From Flavisphingomonas formosensis (GTDB lineage Bacteria; Pseudomonadota; Alphaproteobacteria; Sphingomonadales; Sphingomonadaceae): 64,000 bases of DNA. Under the pieces are notes generated by a model. The model did not search any database and had not been told where the DNA came from. It was given only the letters and a program-made list of their open reading frames with translations. The position numbers were made by a program, and so were the translations under genes. The stretch covers positions 248,001 through 312,000 of the forward strand of contig NZ_WRPK01000008.1 in assembly GCF_009755815.1 (NCBI RefSeq), written 5' to 3'. The stretch's first letter is position 1. Each line of letters starts with the position of its first letter. Of the stretch, positions 51,158-60,480 are shown piece after piece.

Positions 51158-51207
51158 CTGTGTTGACATCGCAGGGGTCGCAAGTTCAATCCTTGCCGCG
51201 CCCACCA
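51158..51207 (+). other. 3' fragment of tRNA-Val(GAC), putative attachment site
   Basis: The 50 bases run from the anticodon stem to CCA. Stem CTGTG/CGCAG with loop TTGACAT (anticodon GAC), variable bases GGGGTC, T-arm GCAAG-TTCAATC-CTTGC, acceptor strand CGCGCCC, then ACCA. The D-arm and 5' acceptor strand are absent upstream. This is the usual leftover copy at the far end of an element integrated into a tRNA gene. Confidence 0.85.
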
Positions 51208-51509
51208 TTTTCCCTCGACATTCAGCTCTCTTCGCTCCCCGGCTGAGGCCGGGATTACCCTGATGGCGTTCGAAAATAGGGGTAAGGTCGGGTGAAGTGC
51301 GCCGTCCGCCTTGGACGTTAAGTCAACGATGACGCCCTCGATACCGTCACGGACCGTGCGCAGATAATCGACATGGAAGACGGTATAACGACCTGCTCGG
51401 TTCGCTCAGCGGTCGGTGCTCCAGCGACCTCTTCAGCTCGATGAGATCATCGCGTCGGTTCGCCAGAATGGCCGCCACGACGTACGAGGCCGCCCTGCCC
51501 CCGGCCACG
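51208..51509. other. Non-coding stretch between attachment site and leucine operon
   Basis: No open frame with recognisable coding signals is seen. It contains a fourth TCGGGTGAAG-like copy at 51288 and a small CCCGGCTGAGGCCGGG hairpin near 51238. It may be scar sequence left by the mobile elements to the left. Confidence 0.4.
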
Positions 51510-53354
51510 TCAGTGCTCCTGGTCCGCTATCCGCACCAGAAGGGAATCGACCTGTACCTGCGCGCCGGCCTCCACCCGCAAATCGGCAACATTTCCGTCG
51601 AATGGCGCCGCAAGCGTGTGCTCCATCTTCATCGCCTCGAGCGTAAGCAGCTTCTGGCCTTTCTTGACCGCCTGGCCTTGCCTGACATGGACCATAGTCA
51701 CCTTTCCCGGCATCGGCGCAACAATAGCCCCGTCACCCACGGCGGCCCCGTGAGCACCGGTCCGGCGCCACGGCGTGAGCAGCCAAGCCTGGCCGTTTTC
51801 TGAGACGATCGCCGAGGTTCGCGGATGTTCGGTACCTGGACCGGCAAGCGCGATCTCGACCGGTTTGCCGTCGAGCAGGAAACGGCCATGGCGCTGCGGC
51901 GCGGCGTTGAGGCGGAAGCCCGGAACGCGGCTCCGGTTGACCAGCGTCTCGGCCGCACGGGCCAGCGCAGCCTTGGATGGGCCCTGAGCCTGGACCATCG
52001 CGTCGCCTTCGCGTCCGATCAGGCCCGTGTCGACCGTGCCGGCAAGGAACTGCGGATGCCCTAGCGCGGTCACCAGAAAGGCGGCGTTGGTCCTGACCGG
52101 ATAAACCACCGTCTCCCTGAGCATCGCGCTGAGCCGCTCGATCGCCTGGGCGCGGGTTGCGCCATGAGCGATGACCTTGGCGATCATCGGATCGTAGAAC
52201 GGCGAGACTTCGGTCCCTTCGTCGACGCCGGAGTCAATTCGGCCGCCCGGCGTCAAGCCAATCTGCAGCACCTCAAGCCGCCCGATCGAGGGCAGGAAAC
52301 CACGCGCCGGATCTTCCGCATAGAGGCGCGCTTCCATGGCCCAGCCATCGATCGCCAGTTCGTCCTGGGTCTTCGGCAGCTTCTCGCCACTGGCCACCCT
52401 CAGTTGCCATTCGACCAGATCCTGCCCGGTGATCGCTTCGGTGACCGGATGCTCCACCTGCAGCCGGGTGTTCATTTCCATGAACCATATCCGGTCGGCG
52501 TGCAGGCCTTGCGAGCCATCGGCGATGAATTCGATCGTGCCTGCCCCCTCATACTCCACCGCCTTGGCTGCGCGGACGGCCGCCGCACAGACGGCGGTGC
52601 GGGTGACTTCGTCCATCCCCGGCGCCGGCGCTTCCTCGATCACCTTCTGGTGCCGGCGCTGCAGCGAACAGTCACGCTCGAACAGGTGGACGATGTTTCC
52701 GTGGCTGTCCCCGAACACCTGCACTTCGATGTGGCGAGGGGAGAGGATGTACTTTTCGATGAGGACCACGTCATTGCCGAACGAAGCACTGGCTTCGCGC
52801 TGGCAGGAAGCAAGCGCATCGAAGAAGTCCTCCGGCTTCTCGACCAGCCGCATCCCCTTGCCGCCGCCACCCGCTACGGCTTTGATCAGCACCGGGTAGC
52901 CGATCTTGCCGGCTTCCGCGGCGAGATGCATCGGGTCCTGATTATCGCCGAGATAGCCCGGCGTGGTAGGAACCCCGGCATCCTGCATCAACCTCTTGGC
53001 CGCATCCTTGAGGCCCATCGCGGTGATGGACTTGGGCTTGGGGCCGACCCAAACGAGGCCGGCGTCCAGTACCGCCTGGGCGAACTCGGCATTTTCCGAA
53101 AGAAAGCCGTATCCAGGGTGGATCGCTTCGGCCCCGGTCCGTTTCGCGGCCTCGAGAACGCGCGCGCCCACCAGATAGCTCTCGCGGGCAGGCGAAGGGC
53201 CGATGTACACCGCTTCGTCGGCGCTCCGCACGTGCAGCGCATCGGCATCGGCATCGGAATAGACCGCCACGGTCTTGATTCCGAGACGGCGTGCGGTGCG
53301 GATGATGCGACATGCGATCTCGCCGCGATTGGCTATGAGGAGGGACTTGATCAC
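51510..53354 (-). CDS. mccA: Methylcrotonyl-CoA carboxylase biotin-carboxylase subunit
   Basis: A 614-residue alpha subunit beginning with GTG (GGGGGAG upstream). Biotin carboxylase domain: LLIANRGEIACRIIRTARRL, ATP-grasp loop GGGGKGMRLVEKPEDF (~167), HIEVQVFGDSHGNIVHLFERD, and EMNTRLQVEHPVTE (~291). The C-terminal biotinyl domain has TLEAMKMEHTLAAPF with the biotinylated Lys. With the beta subunit it carboxylates 3-methylcrotonyl-CoA in leucine breakdown, or a related branched substrate such as geranyl-CoA. It is the last gene of the ivd-mccB-mccA operon. Confidence 0.92.
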   Translation of the reverse strand: MIKSLLIANRGEIACRIIRTARRLGIKTVAVYSDADADALHVRSADEAVYIGPSPARESYLVGARVLEAAKRTGAEAIHPGYGFLSENAEFAQAVLDAGLVWVGPKPKSITAMGLKDAAKRLMQDAGVPTTPGYLGDNQDPMHLAAEAGKIGYPVLIKAVAGGGGKGMRLVEKPEDFFDALASCQREASASFGNDVVLIEKYILSPRHIEVQVFGDSHGNIVHLFERDCSLQRRHQKVIEEAPAPGMDEVTRTAVCAAAVRAAKAVEYEGAGTIEFIADGSQGLHADRIWFMEMNTRLQVEHPVTEAITGQDLVEWQLRVASGEKLPKTQDELAIDGWAMEARLYAEDPARGFLPSIGRLEVLQIGLTPGGRIDSGVDEGTEVSPFYDPMIAKVIAHGATRAQAIERLSAMLRETVVYPVRTNAAFLVTALGHPQFLAGTVDTGLIGREGDAMVQAQGPSKAALARAAETLVNRSRVPGFRLNAAPQRHGRFLLDGKPVEIALAGPGTEHPRTSAIVSENGQAWLLTPWRRTGAHGAAVGDGAIVAPMPGKVTMVHVRQGQAVKKGQKLLTLEAMKMEHTLAAPFDGNVADLRVEAGAQVQVDSLLVRIADQEH

Positions 53355-53369
53355 TGGCTGTCTCCCCCA

Positions 53370-54971
53370 TCACATCCTGAATACGCCGAAAGCCGGGCGA
53401 TCTGGGACAGGCACCTCCAGACTTGCCTCCAGCGCCAGGCCGAGCACGTCACGGGTCTGGACCGGGTCGATCACCCCATCGTCCCACAGCCGCGCCGTGG
53501 CGAACCAGGGATTGCCTTCCTCCTCATACTTCTGGCGGATCGGCGCCTTGAAGGCTTCTGCTTCCGCCGGCGTCCATGTCGCGGCATCGCGGTGCACGGT
53601 CGCGAGAACCGAAGCGGCCTGTTCGCCGCCCATCACGCTGATGCGGGCATTGGGCCAGGTGAAGAGAAACCGCGGCTGATAGGCACGACCGCACATTCCG
53701 TAATTGCCGGCACCGAAGCTGCCGCCGATCAGTACCGTGAACTTGGGCACCGTCGCCGTCGCGACCGCGGTAACCAGCTTCGCGCCGTGCTTTGCGATTC
53801 CTTCGGCCTCATATTTTCCGCCGACCATGAATCCCGAAACATTTTGCAGGAACAGCAGCGGGATGCGCCGCTGGCAGGCCAGTTCGATAAAGTGCGCGCC
53901 CTTTTGCGCGCTTTCCGAGAACAGCACGCCATTGTTGGCGAGGATCGCTACCGGCCATCCGTGAATATGAGCGAAGCCGCAGACCAGCGTGTTGCCGAAA
54001 AGCGGCTTGAACTCATGCAACTCCGAGGCGTCCACGATCCGGGCGATCACTTCATGCACATCATAGGGTGCGCGGACGTCCTCTGGAATGATGCTGTAGA
54101 GCTCGTCCGCGTCATATAGCGGGGCGCGCGCTTCGCGGCGGTCGATCCCGCTGTCCTGCGGTGCACCCAGCGTCGAGACGATATCGCGGACGATTGACAG
54201 CGCATGCTCGTCGTTATCGGCAAGGTGATCCGCCACTCCCGACTTGCGTGCATGGAGATCGCCGCCGCCGAGAGCCTCTGCCGAGATCACTTCGCCGGTG
54301 GCAGCCTGGACGAGGGGCGGGCCCGCCAGGAAGATGGTGCCCTGCTCCTTCACGATCACCGTCTCGTCGCTCATTGCCGGCACATAGGCTCCGCCTGCCG
54401 TGCAAGAACCCATGACCGCGGCGATCTGCGCAATCCCCCGCGCGCTCATATTGGCCTGGTTGTAGAAGAACCGGCCGAAATGGTCGCGGTCAGGGAAGAC
54501 CTCGGCCTGGTTAGGCAGATTGGCGCCGCCGCTATCGACCAGATAGATGCAAGGCAGGCGGTTCTCGCCTGCGATCTCTTGCGCGCGCAGATGTTTCTTC
54601 ACCGTCATCGGGAAGTAGGTGCCGCCCTTCACCGTCGCATCGTTGGCGAAGATCATGCATTGCCGGCCCGATACGCGACCGATCCCGGCGATGATGCCCG
54701 CGCCCGTCACCTCGTCGCCATACATGCCGTTTGCGGCCAGTTGGCCGATCTCGAGGAAGGGCGAACCGGGATCGAGCAGCTGTTCTACCCGGTCGCGCGG
54801 GAGCAGCTTGCCGCGGGCAACGTGCCGTCCGCGGCTGCGCTCGTCTCCACCCAGTGCAGCGATCGCAACGCGCTCGCGCAGCTCTGCCGCCAAGGCACGA
54901 TTGTGCGCAGCGCGCGCCTGCGCCTCGGGAGAGGAAAGGTCGAGATTGGTCGTGAGGACCGGCGCGCTCAT
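53370..54971 (-). CDS. mccB: Methylcrotonyl-CoA carboxylase carboxyltransferase subunit
   Basis: A 533-residue beta subunit with two crotonase-like carboxyltransferase halves: [20 protein letters not shown] and [20 protein letters not shown] in the N half, [20 protein letters not shown] and [17 protein letters not shown] in the C half. The NLPNQ and GAGNYGMCG motifs match methylcrotonyl- more than propionyl-CoA carboxylases. Start ATG 54971 overlaps the ivd stop by 4 bp; a gap of 15 bp leads to mccA. Confidence 0.92.
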   Translation of the reverse strand: MSAPVLTTNLDLSSPEAQARAAHNRALAAELRERVAIAALGGDERSRGRHVARGKLLPRDRVEQLLDPGSPFLEIGQLAANGMYGDEVTGAGIIAGIGRVSGRQCMIFANDATVKGGTYFPMTVKKHLRAQEIAGENRLPCIYLVDSGGANLPNQAEVFPDRDHFGRFFYNQANMSARGIAQIAAVMGSCTAGGAYVPAMSDETVIVKEQGTIFLAGPPLVQAATGEVISAEALGGGDLHARKSGVADHLADNDEHALSIVRDIVSTLGAPQDSGIDRREARAPLYDADELYSIIPEDVRAPYDVHEVIARIVDASELHEFKPLFGNTLVCGFAHIHGWPVAILANNGVLFSESAQKGAHFIELACQRRIPLLFLQNVSGFMVGGKYEAEGIAKHGAKLVTAVATATVPKFTVLIGGSFGAGNYGMCGRAYQPRFLFTWPNARISVMGGEQAASVLATVHRDAATWTPAEAEAFKAPIRQKYEEEGNPWFATARLWDDGVIDPVQTRDVLGLALEASLEVPVPDRPAFGVFRM

Positions 54972-56137
54972 CGCGCCGCCCCAATCAGCTCGCGCCCGAT
55001 CAACATCCGGCGGATCTCGTTGGTGCCTGCCCCGATATCGAGCAGCTTGGCATCGCGCAGGAAACGCTCGACCGGCCAATCCTTGGTATACCCTGCCCCA
55101 CCCAGGGCCTGCACGGCCTCGCCCGCGGCACGAAAGGCGTTTTCCGAAGCCAGCAGGATCGCCCCGGCGGCATCGAATCGGGTCGTCTGCCCGGCATCGC
55201 AGGCACGCGCGACGGCGTAGATATAGGAGCGCGCAGACTGGAGCGCGACATACATGTCGGCGATCTTGGCCTGCATCAGTTGGAAGGTGCCGATCGGCTG
55301 GCCGAACTGCTTGCGCTCGCCGACATAAGGGATGACCACGTCGAGACAGGCCTGGATGATCCCGGTCTGGATACCGGCAAGCACGACCCGCTCATAGTCG
55401 AGCCCGCTCATCAGAACGCCGACGCCACCGTTCAGGGGGCCCATGACGTTCTCGTCGGGCAGGAAGCAGTCGTCAAACACCAATTCCGCGGTTGGCGAAC
55501 CGCGCATGCCCATCTTGTCGATCTTCTGCCCGATGGAGAAACCGGCCATGTCCTTCTCGACCAGAAATGCAGTGATGCCTCTCGAACCCGCGTCGGGCGT
55601 GGTCTTGGCGTAAACCACCAGCGTATCGGCATAAGCTGCATTGGTGATCCAGAATTTGGTGCCGTTCAGTCGATATCCTCCGTCCACGCGGTCAGCTCTG
55701 AGCTTCAGGGCGACGACGTCGGAACCGGCACCGGCCTCGGACATGGCGAGGCTGCCGACATGCTCGCCGGAAATGAGCCCGGGCAGGTATTTCGCCTTCT
55801 GCTCGGGGCTGCCCCAGCGACGGATCTGATTGACGCACAGGTTCGAATGGGCGCCATAGGACAGCCCGATCGAAGCCGAGGCCCGGCTGACTTCCTCGAC
55901 CGCCACGACGTGCTCAAGATAGCCCAGCCCGAGGCCCCCGAATTCCTCTTCGACAGTGATGCCGTGGAGACCGAGTTCTCCCATGGCCGGCCAGAGTTCC
56001 TCGCGCGGGAACCAGTCTTCCGCATCGATGCGGGCGGCCATGGGCGCGATCTTCTCGTCCGCGAAGCGGCCGGCCGTCTCGCGGATCATCAAAGCCGTTT
56101 CGGACAGGCCAAAATTGAATTCTGGGGTGGCTCTCAT
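54968..56137 (-). CDS. ivd: Isovaleryl-CoA dehydrogenase
   Basis: A 389-residue ACAD with [53 protein letters not shown] carrying the isovaleryl-type catalytic Glu, and [18 protein letters not shown] at the end. Among the ACADs here it is the only one with clear substrate signature, supported by the linked carboxylase genes. AGGAGAG precedes ATG 56137. Divergent from a LysR gene. The partner genes for methylglutaconyl-CoA hydratase and HMG-CoA lyase are not in the window. Confidence 0.95.
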   Translation of the reverse strand: MRATPEFNFGLSETALMIRETAGRFADEKIAPMAARIDAEDWFPREELWPAMGELGLHGITVEEEFGGLGLGYLEHVVAVEEVSRASASIGLSYGAHSNLCVNQIRRWGSPEQKAKYLPGLISGEHVGSLAMSEAGAGSDVVALKLRADRVDGGYRLNGTKFWITNAAYADTLVVYAKTTPDAGSRGITAFLVEKDMAGFSIGQKIDKMGMRGSPTAELVFDDCFLPDENVMGPLNGGVGVLMSGLDYERVVLAGIQTGIIQACLDVVIPYVGERKQFGQPIGTFQLMQAKIADMYVALQSARSYIYAVARACDAGQTTRFDAAGAILLASENAFRAAGEAVQALGGAGYTKDWPVERFLRDAKLLDIGAGTNEIRRMLIGRELIGAAR

Positions 56138-56225
56138 GGCAGACTCTCCTCGAGGCCGCCTCTTACCAGATGGAACGACAGCGTAGAAAATTGATTTTGG
56201 TCGCGGCTGTCCATAAAATAAATCT

Positions 56226-57086
56226 ATGCTAAAACGCGCGCATCTCCGGCATTTCATCGCCCTCGTCGAAACGGGCGGATTCACAGCCGCAGGCCGGCGC
56301 CTCGGCCTGACCCAACCGACCTTGTCGGCGAGCGTGGCGGAACTCGAACGATTGGTGGGCGCTCCCTTGATCCTTCGCACCAGGGAAACGGGACGTCGTG
56401 CTCTCAGGTTGACGGATGCCGGCCACCGGCTGCTCGCTCAGGCCCGCACGATCGAGCGTGAATTCCGCGCTGTCGAAACGGCTCTCGTGCCGGGCCGGAC
56501 GCCGACGCGGCCCCTTGTCGTGGGAGTATTGGCCTCGCTGTCCACCGCCATGATCGGCGGTCTGCGTCGACGGTTCGGCGACGAACGGCAACTGGTGCTG
56601 ATGGAGGGTACCGACGCCGATCTGCGGCGCCGGCTGGGCGACCGGCAGATCGATGGCGCCCTGACCCTGCTGCGCCACGGCGAGACCGATGAACCGACGC
56701 TGGAAGAAGGCTATGCGGTGCTTATGTCGCACCGTCATCCGCTTGCAGGTCGGCGCGAAGTGGAAGCCGAGGAACTGGCCGGAGAAAGCATGATCGCCCG
56801 GCGCTCATGCGAGTTGCTGCCCGAAACGAGCAAGTTCTTCACCACCCGTGGCGTGCGACCGCATTTCCTGATGCGCAGCGCCAACGAGGATCGCTGCCTG
56901 GCCATGGTGCGAGACGGGTTTGCGATAACCACCGGCCCCGTTTCGCTCGCCGGTGGAGGCGTGGTGGCGGTGCCGTTGCATGGCTATACTTATAGGCGGA
57001 GCATCGGACTTGTGATGCCGGCCAGCGACGGCCGCGAAGCGCTCTCGACAGCCTGGGTCGCCAGCCTGGATTCTGCTTGTCGTTGA
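56226..57086 (+). CDS. LysR family transcriptional regulator
   Basis: A 286-residue LysR protein. Winged-helix domain: HLRHFIALVETGGFTAAGRR, LTQPTLSASVAELERLVGAP (recognition helix). The effector domain begins near residue 90 (RPLVVGVLASLSTAMIGGLR). It is divergent from ivd-mccB-mccA with an 88-bp gap, the classical arrangement for a direct regulator; in many proteobacteria this operon is controlled by a MerR-type LiuR instead. No strong ribosome-binding site is seen. Confidence 0.9.
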   Translation: MLKRAHLRHFIALVETGGFTAAGRRLGLTQPTLSASVAELERLVGAPLILRTRETGRRALRLTDAGHRLLAQARTIEREFRAVETALVPGRTPTRPLVVGVLASLSTAMIGGLRRRFGDERQLVLMEGTDADLRRRLGDRQIDGALTLLRHGETDEPTLEEGYAVLMSHRHPLAGRREVEAEELAGESMIARRSCELLPETSKFFTTRGVRPHFLMRSANEDRCLAMVRDGFAITTGPVSLAGGGVVAVPLHGYTYRRSIGLVMPASDGREALSTAWVASLDSACR

Positions 57087-57206
57087 GCGCGGACCTGCCA
57101 CCCCGATGGTTCTCGCTTGTCCTGGCAGGGCAAGGATGGTGTCTCCTCGAGAGGAGATCAGGTGTACCAGTCCGCACTGAACGACACTCTATCGGAAAGA
57201 CGACCG

Positions 57207-57656
57207 ATGTCTCTCAAGCACCTTTCCTTTCTGGCAGTTGCGATCCTGCTCAGTTTTCAGGGGAACGCCGTGGCGGAGCAACCCGGCCACGTCACCGGCG
57301 TCGGCGGCATCTTCGTCAAGAGCAAAGACCCCAAAGCGCTTGCGATATGGTATCGCGACGTGCTCGGCCTTGACGTGGCTTCGTGGGGCGGAGCGGCGTT
57401 GCCGCTCGATGCGCCCGGCCATCCCCCGAAGCTGTCCTGGGCGGCGTTCCCAGATTCGAGCGACTATATGAGCCCATCGACGCGAGAGTTCATGATCGAC
57501 TTCGCCGTGGACGACATGGATGCGATGATCGCCCGATTGATCGCGAAAGGCGTTCCCATCCTGAAGCGCGACGATCACGATCCGTTCGGTCGCTTCGCAT
57601 GGATCCAGGATCCCGACGGAACGAAGATCGAGCTTTGGCAGCCGAAGAAGAGCTAA
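57207..57656 (+). CDS. Exported VOC (glyoxalase-like) protein
   Basis: A 149-residue vicinal oxygen chelate protein with an N-terminal signal peptide (MSLKHLSFLAVAILLSFQG, likely cut after NAVA). The single VOC domain begins HVTGVGGIFVKSKDPKALAI and ends WIQDPDGTKIELWQPK, the final Glu being a metal ligand. VOC proteins are usually cytoplasmic, so periplasmic location is unusual. ATG 57207 is chosen because the signal peptide starts there; the upstream frame (57117) would bury it. Role unknown, possibly resistance or binding of a small molecule. Confidence 0.75.
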   Translation: MSLKHLSFLAVAILLSFQGNAVAEQPGHVTGVGGIFVKSKDPKALAIWYRDVLGLDVASWGGAALPLDAPGHPPKLSWAAFPDSSDYMSPSTREFMIDFAVDDMDAMIARLIAKGVPILKRDDHDPFGRFAWIQDPDGTKIELWQPKKS

Positions 57657-58175
57657 TGGTCAAAACCTGATGCTTGATGCCCACCCCCAGCCGCTCGGGA
57701 ACGGCTCGATATTTGGTAGGAAGCGGTGGTTCGCAGCGACTCCTCCTAAAAAACCGTCGTTCCCGCGCAACAGGTTGAACGACAGCTCTTGTCAGAAGCT
57801 GCTGTTCGCCCTTTGCTCGAGCGGCTTCGCATAGCCAGAGGAGCTGGCGGCCGTGATCTGGCAGCTTACGGGCAGTTCGAAGCCAAGAGCTGATCTTCCT
57901 TCAGGATTTCACCGTGGCGCCGAACCCCAAGCGTGAGCCATAAGCTTCAAGAGTCGTCCGGGTGTCGATTGCCTCAACGAGAGACAATATTGCTCGGGCG
58001 TGCTCGCTCGGTGTTGCAGCTCTGGCGTGACGACCACAACCATGTGTGACCACATAGCGGAACTTGTTGAGCTGACGTTCGACGATGCGGTCCGAGGGGT
58101 CGGACCACACCGCGCGAAAGGTCAATAAACCTGCCTCCTGCGCCAGTTATGATTGGTAGCGCTTTGGCAATCATG
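57657..58175. other. Gene-poor stretch with one doubtful small ORF
   Basis: Only the weak ORF at 57901-58125 is seen. The rest (57657-57900) shows a small inverted pattern near 57785 (AGCTCTTGTCAGAAGCTGCT) but no convincing gene, tRNA or insertion sequence. Confidence 0.4.
57901..58125 (-). CDS. Hypothetical protein, uncertain
   Basis: A 74-residue frame starting TTG 58125 with AGGAGG about 8 nt upstream. The sequence (TFRAVWSDPSDRIVERQLNK...SLVEAIDTRTTLEAYGSRL) has no recognised motif, signal peptide or membrane segment. The good ribosome-binding site is the only positive evidence; it may be a remnant of a larger gene. Confidence 0.3.
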   Translation of the reverse strand: MTFRAVWSDPSDRIVERQLNKFRYVVTHGCGRHARAATPSEHARAILSLVEAIDTRTTLEAYGSRLGFGATVKS

Positions 58176-59147
58176 TCATCGCGTAAACACGGTCTTCCCC
58201 CGGGTGCGACCCTCGATCATGTCACGGACCGCCTCGCGCGCTCCGGTCATCGGCATCACCGCCCCGATCTCGGGCTCAATGTTGTTCCGGATGACGAACT
58301 GCATCATCGCTTTCATTTCCTCGAGCGTGCCCATGATGGTACCGCGGATGTCGATCTGTTCGACGAAGATACGCAGCAGATCGGTCTCGGCGGCGTGGCC
58401 CGTCGTGACCCCGTTGATCACCAATACGCCGCCGCGTTTGACGGCCTTCAGACTGTCTGCCCATGTCGCGGCTCCGATATTGTCGACGACCGCGTCGGCG
58501 CGGCGTGGCAGTGGGTCGCCATGCCGGAATATACGGTTGGCGCCGAGACGTTCGGCGATCGCCGCCCCTTCGTCATTGCGGGTCGTGACCCAAACTTCGA
58601 AGCCGGCCGCCCGACCCATCTGGATCAGGGCTGTCGACATGCCGCCCGAAGCACCCTGCACGAGGATAGTCTGGCCGGGGATTAGTCGTGATTTGGTGAA
58701 AAGCGCGCGATAGGCCGTGAGCCAGGCCGTGCCGAGCAGCGATGCGTTGAGCGCCGACAGACCTTCGGGGATAGGCAGCGCGTTGCGCTTCGGAATAGCG
58801 ACGTAGTCGGCCATCGTCCCGGGCACGAGTTCGCTCAGGACGTGCCAGTGAGGGTCGATCGTCTCATCGCCCCTCCAGCTGTCCGTCCCCATCACGGGGT
58901 AGATTACGATAGGCGTTCCATCGTCGAGCAGCCCGGCGCCGTCATTGCCCAGGATCATCGGAAAAGGGATCGGCTCTTCCTGCGCCGTGAGCCCGCGCAG
59001 GGTGAAAATATCATGCCGGTTTAGGCTGGCGTGGGTCACCTTCACCCGCACCCAGCCCTCTTCCACGATCGGGTCAGGGCGTTCGCCGACGACAACCGAG
59101 GCAAGTGGGTCCTCGAAATTCGCTTCTTTTGCATAGACGGCGAACAT
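58176..59147 (-). CDS. MDR alcohol dehydrogenase-like (quinone oxidoreductase family)
   Basis: A 323-residue medium-chain reductase: HASLNRHDIFTLRG, where the catalytic zinc Cys is replaced by Asn, FPMILGNDGAGLL, and dinucleotide loop VQGASGGMSTALIQMGRAAG (~165). It lacks the structural zinc cluster. GAAAGGA precedes ATG 59147. It is downstream of the SDR and SnoaL-like genes (gap 122 bp) and divergent as a group from the LysR gene at 60481. The substrate is unknown. Confidence 0.87.
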   Translation of the reverse strand: MFAVYAKEANFEDPLASVVVGERPDPIVEEGWVRVKVTHASLNRHDIFTLRGLTAQEEPIPFPMILGNDGAGLLDDGTPIVIYPVMGTDSWRGDETIDPHWHVLSELVPGTMADYVAIPKRNALPIPEGLSALNASLLGTAWLTAYRALFTKSRLIPGQTILVQGASGGMSTALIQMGRAAGFEVWVTTRNDEGAAIAERLGANRIFRHGDPLPRRADAVVDNIGAATWADSLKAVKRGGVLVINGVTTGHAAETDLLRIFVEQIDIRGTIMGTLEEMKAMMQFVIRNNIEPEIGAVMPMTGAREAVRDMIEGRTRGKTVFTR

Positions 59148-59269
59148 GGTCGTTCCTTTCAGAACGGTTTGGAAGTTTGGTGCCGCGTGGGTGACATCGA
59201 TCGATTGCCATCGTCCGCTTGCCGATACCCGCCCTCCACTGAGGGGAGGGCGAACGTCCGGGTAGAATT

Positions 59270-60058
59270 TCAGACGGTCGGAACAGTGCCACCGTCGATG
59301 ACGAACTCGGAGCCATGGATCGCAGCGGCACGATCTGAGGCCAAGAAAGCGATAAGCTCGGCAACCTCGCACGGCTCCGCCCCACGTCCGATCGGGATTC
59401 CGCCGATCCAGGCCATGACCGCTTGCCGTGCTTCCTCGAACGTGCCGCCATTGGTAGCCTGCATATTCTTCACGAGGTCGACGGCGCCCTCGGTCATGAT
59501 CCAGCCGGGACAGACGATGTTGACCCGGACACCCTTTGGACCCAGTTCTTTGGAAATGGATTTGCTGTAGGTTCTCAGCGCCCCCTTGGCGGCGGCGTAG
59601 GCAGTGGTGGACTCGGGCAGAGGCAGCACCGACTGAGTCGAGGTGACGTGCACCACTGCGCCATTGCCTCGCTCAATCATCTGCGGGATCAGAAGGCGAT
59701 CAAGGCGAACCGTCGCTAGAAGGTTCAAGTTCAGTTCCGAGAGCCAGAGGTCGTCTGTCAGCGCAACAAAGCCGCCGGGCGGCATAGCCGAGCCACCGAC
59801 GACATGGGCAAGGATGTCGATGCCACCCAGCCGATCGAACGCCGCCTTGGCCAGCGCTTCGCCGCCCTCCGCCGTGGTCAGGTCCGCCTGCACATATTCG
59901 ACACCCTCTATGGGATCCTTGATCGCGCGGGCGGCGGTGACCACACGGGCTCCGCCGGTCAGGAAGCGTTCGACCGTGGCGCGGCCCAGACCCTTGGTGC
60001 CACCGCTGACGAGCACGCGCTTGCCGGCGAACTCGGTGGGATCGGCCTTGATGCTCAT
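59270..60058 (-). CDS. SDR family oxidoreductase
   Basis: A 262-residue short-chain dehydrogenase. Cofactor loop VSGGTKGLGRATVERFL, then QADLTTAEGG for the adenine ring. The usual NNAG is HVVGGSAMPPGG, an atypical version. Catalytic HVTSTQSV (Ser), TAYAAAKGALRTY (Tyr, Lys; ~158) and CPGWIMTEGA follow. Its ATG overlaps the SnoaL-like stop by 4 bp. Probably a dehydrogenase of a hydroxyl or carbonyl compound under LysR control. Confidence 0.88.
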   Translation of the reverse strand: MSIKADPTEFAGKRVLVSGGTKGLGRATVERFLTGGARVVTAARAIKDPIEGVEYVQADLTTAEGGEALAKAAFDRLGGIDILAHVVGGSAMPPGGFVALTDDLWLSELNLNLLATVRLDRLLIPQMIERGNGAVVHVTSTQSVLPLPESTTAYAAAKGALRTYSKSISKELGPKGVRVNIVCPGWIMTEGAVDLVKNMQATNGGTFEEARQAVMAWIGGIPIGRGAEPCEVAELIAFLASDRAAAIHGSEFVIDGGTVPTV

Positions 60059-60384
60059 ACCGTGGTCTCCAGCGTCTTGATGGCGCCGTGCATCAGGGTG
60101 AAGCGATAGGTGAAACGGAGCGGGCTGCCTGGGAAGTCACCATGGGCGGGACCTTCGACGACGACATCCCCATCTTCTTCCCGAAGAGTATCCGGCGTGA
60201 AGATCGCCTTCACCGGGATCACTTCTTCCTCGAACAGCTGGCGGATCGCCACCTGTCCCTCGAAATGCTTGCCGTTGTCGATGAAGACGGCGTCGCGCAG
60301 GAAGGGCTTCAACATGCCGTCGATATCGAGACGGGCATTGGCCTCGATATAGTCGGCGATCGGCTTGGGCAGGTCCATTGACAT
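60055..60384 (-). CDS. SnoaL/NTF2-like small protein
   Basis: A 109-residue cone-fold protein: [40 protein letters not shown], then a C-terminal beta sheet ([20 protein letters not shown]). Such proteins are isomerases, cyclases or ligand-binding modules of unclear substrate. ATG 60384 has GAGGAG 6 nt upstream; ATG 60390 lies directly after the same purine run and is less likely. It leads the SnoaL-SDR-MDR operon and is divergent from LysR (60481). Confidence 0.75.
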   Translation of the reverse strand: MSMDLPKPIADYIEANARLDIDGMLKPFLRDAVFIDNGKHFEGQVAIRQLFEEEVIPVKAIFTPDTLREEDGDVVVEGPAHGDFPGSPLRFTYRFTLMHGAIKTLETTV

Positions 60385-60480
60385 GTTCATCTCCTCGACG
60401 GTGACGAGGGATATTTAGTGATGGACTTTTCGCCTGATAATCGAGACAAATTGGCATATAGTGTCACGGAAATCGGGACA

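Noticed and set aside
51158-51207. A functional tRNA gene
   Set aside because: The 5' acceptor strand and D-arm are absent from the bases upstream, so it cannot fold as a complete tRNA.
50897-51208. A 103-residue minus-strand frame beginning MVGAARIELATPAMSTQ
   Set aside because: Its start is the reverse translation of the tRNA-Val fragment, a common annotation artefact, and the rest overlaps the istA fragment in the wrong frame.
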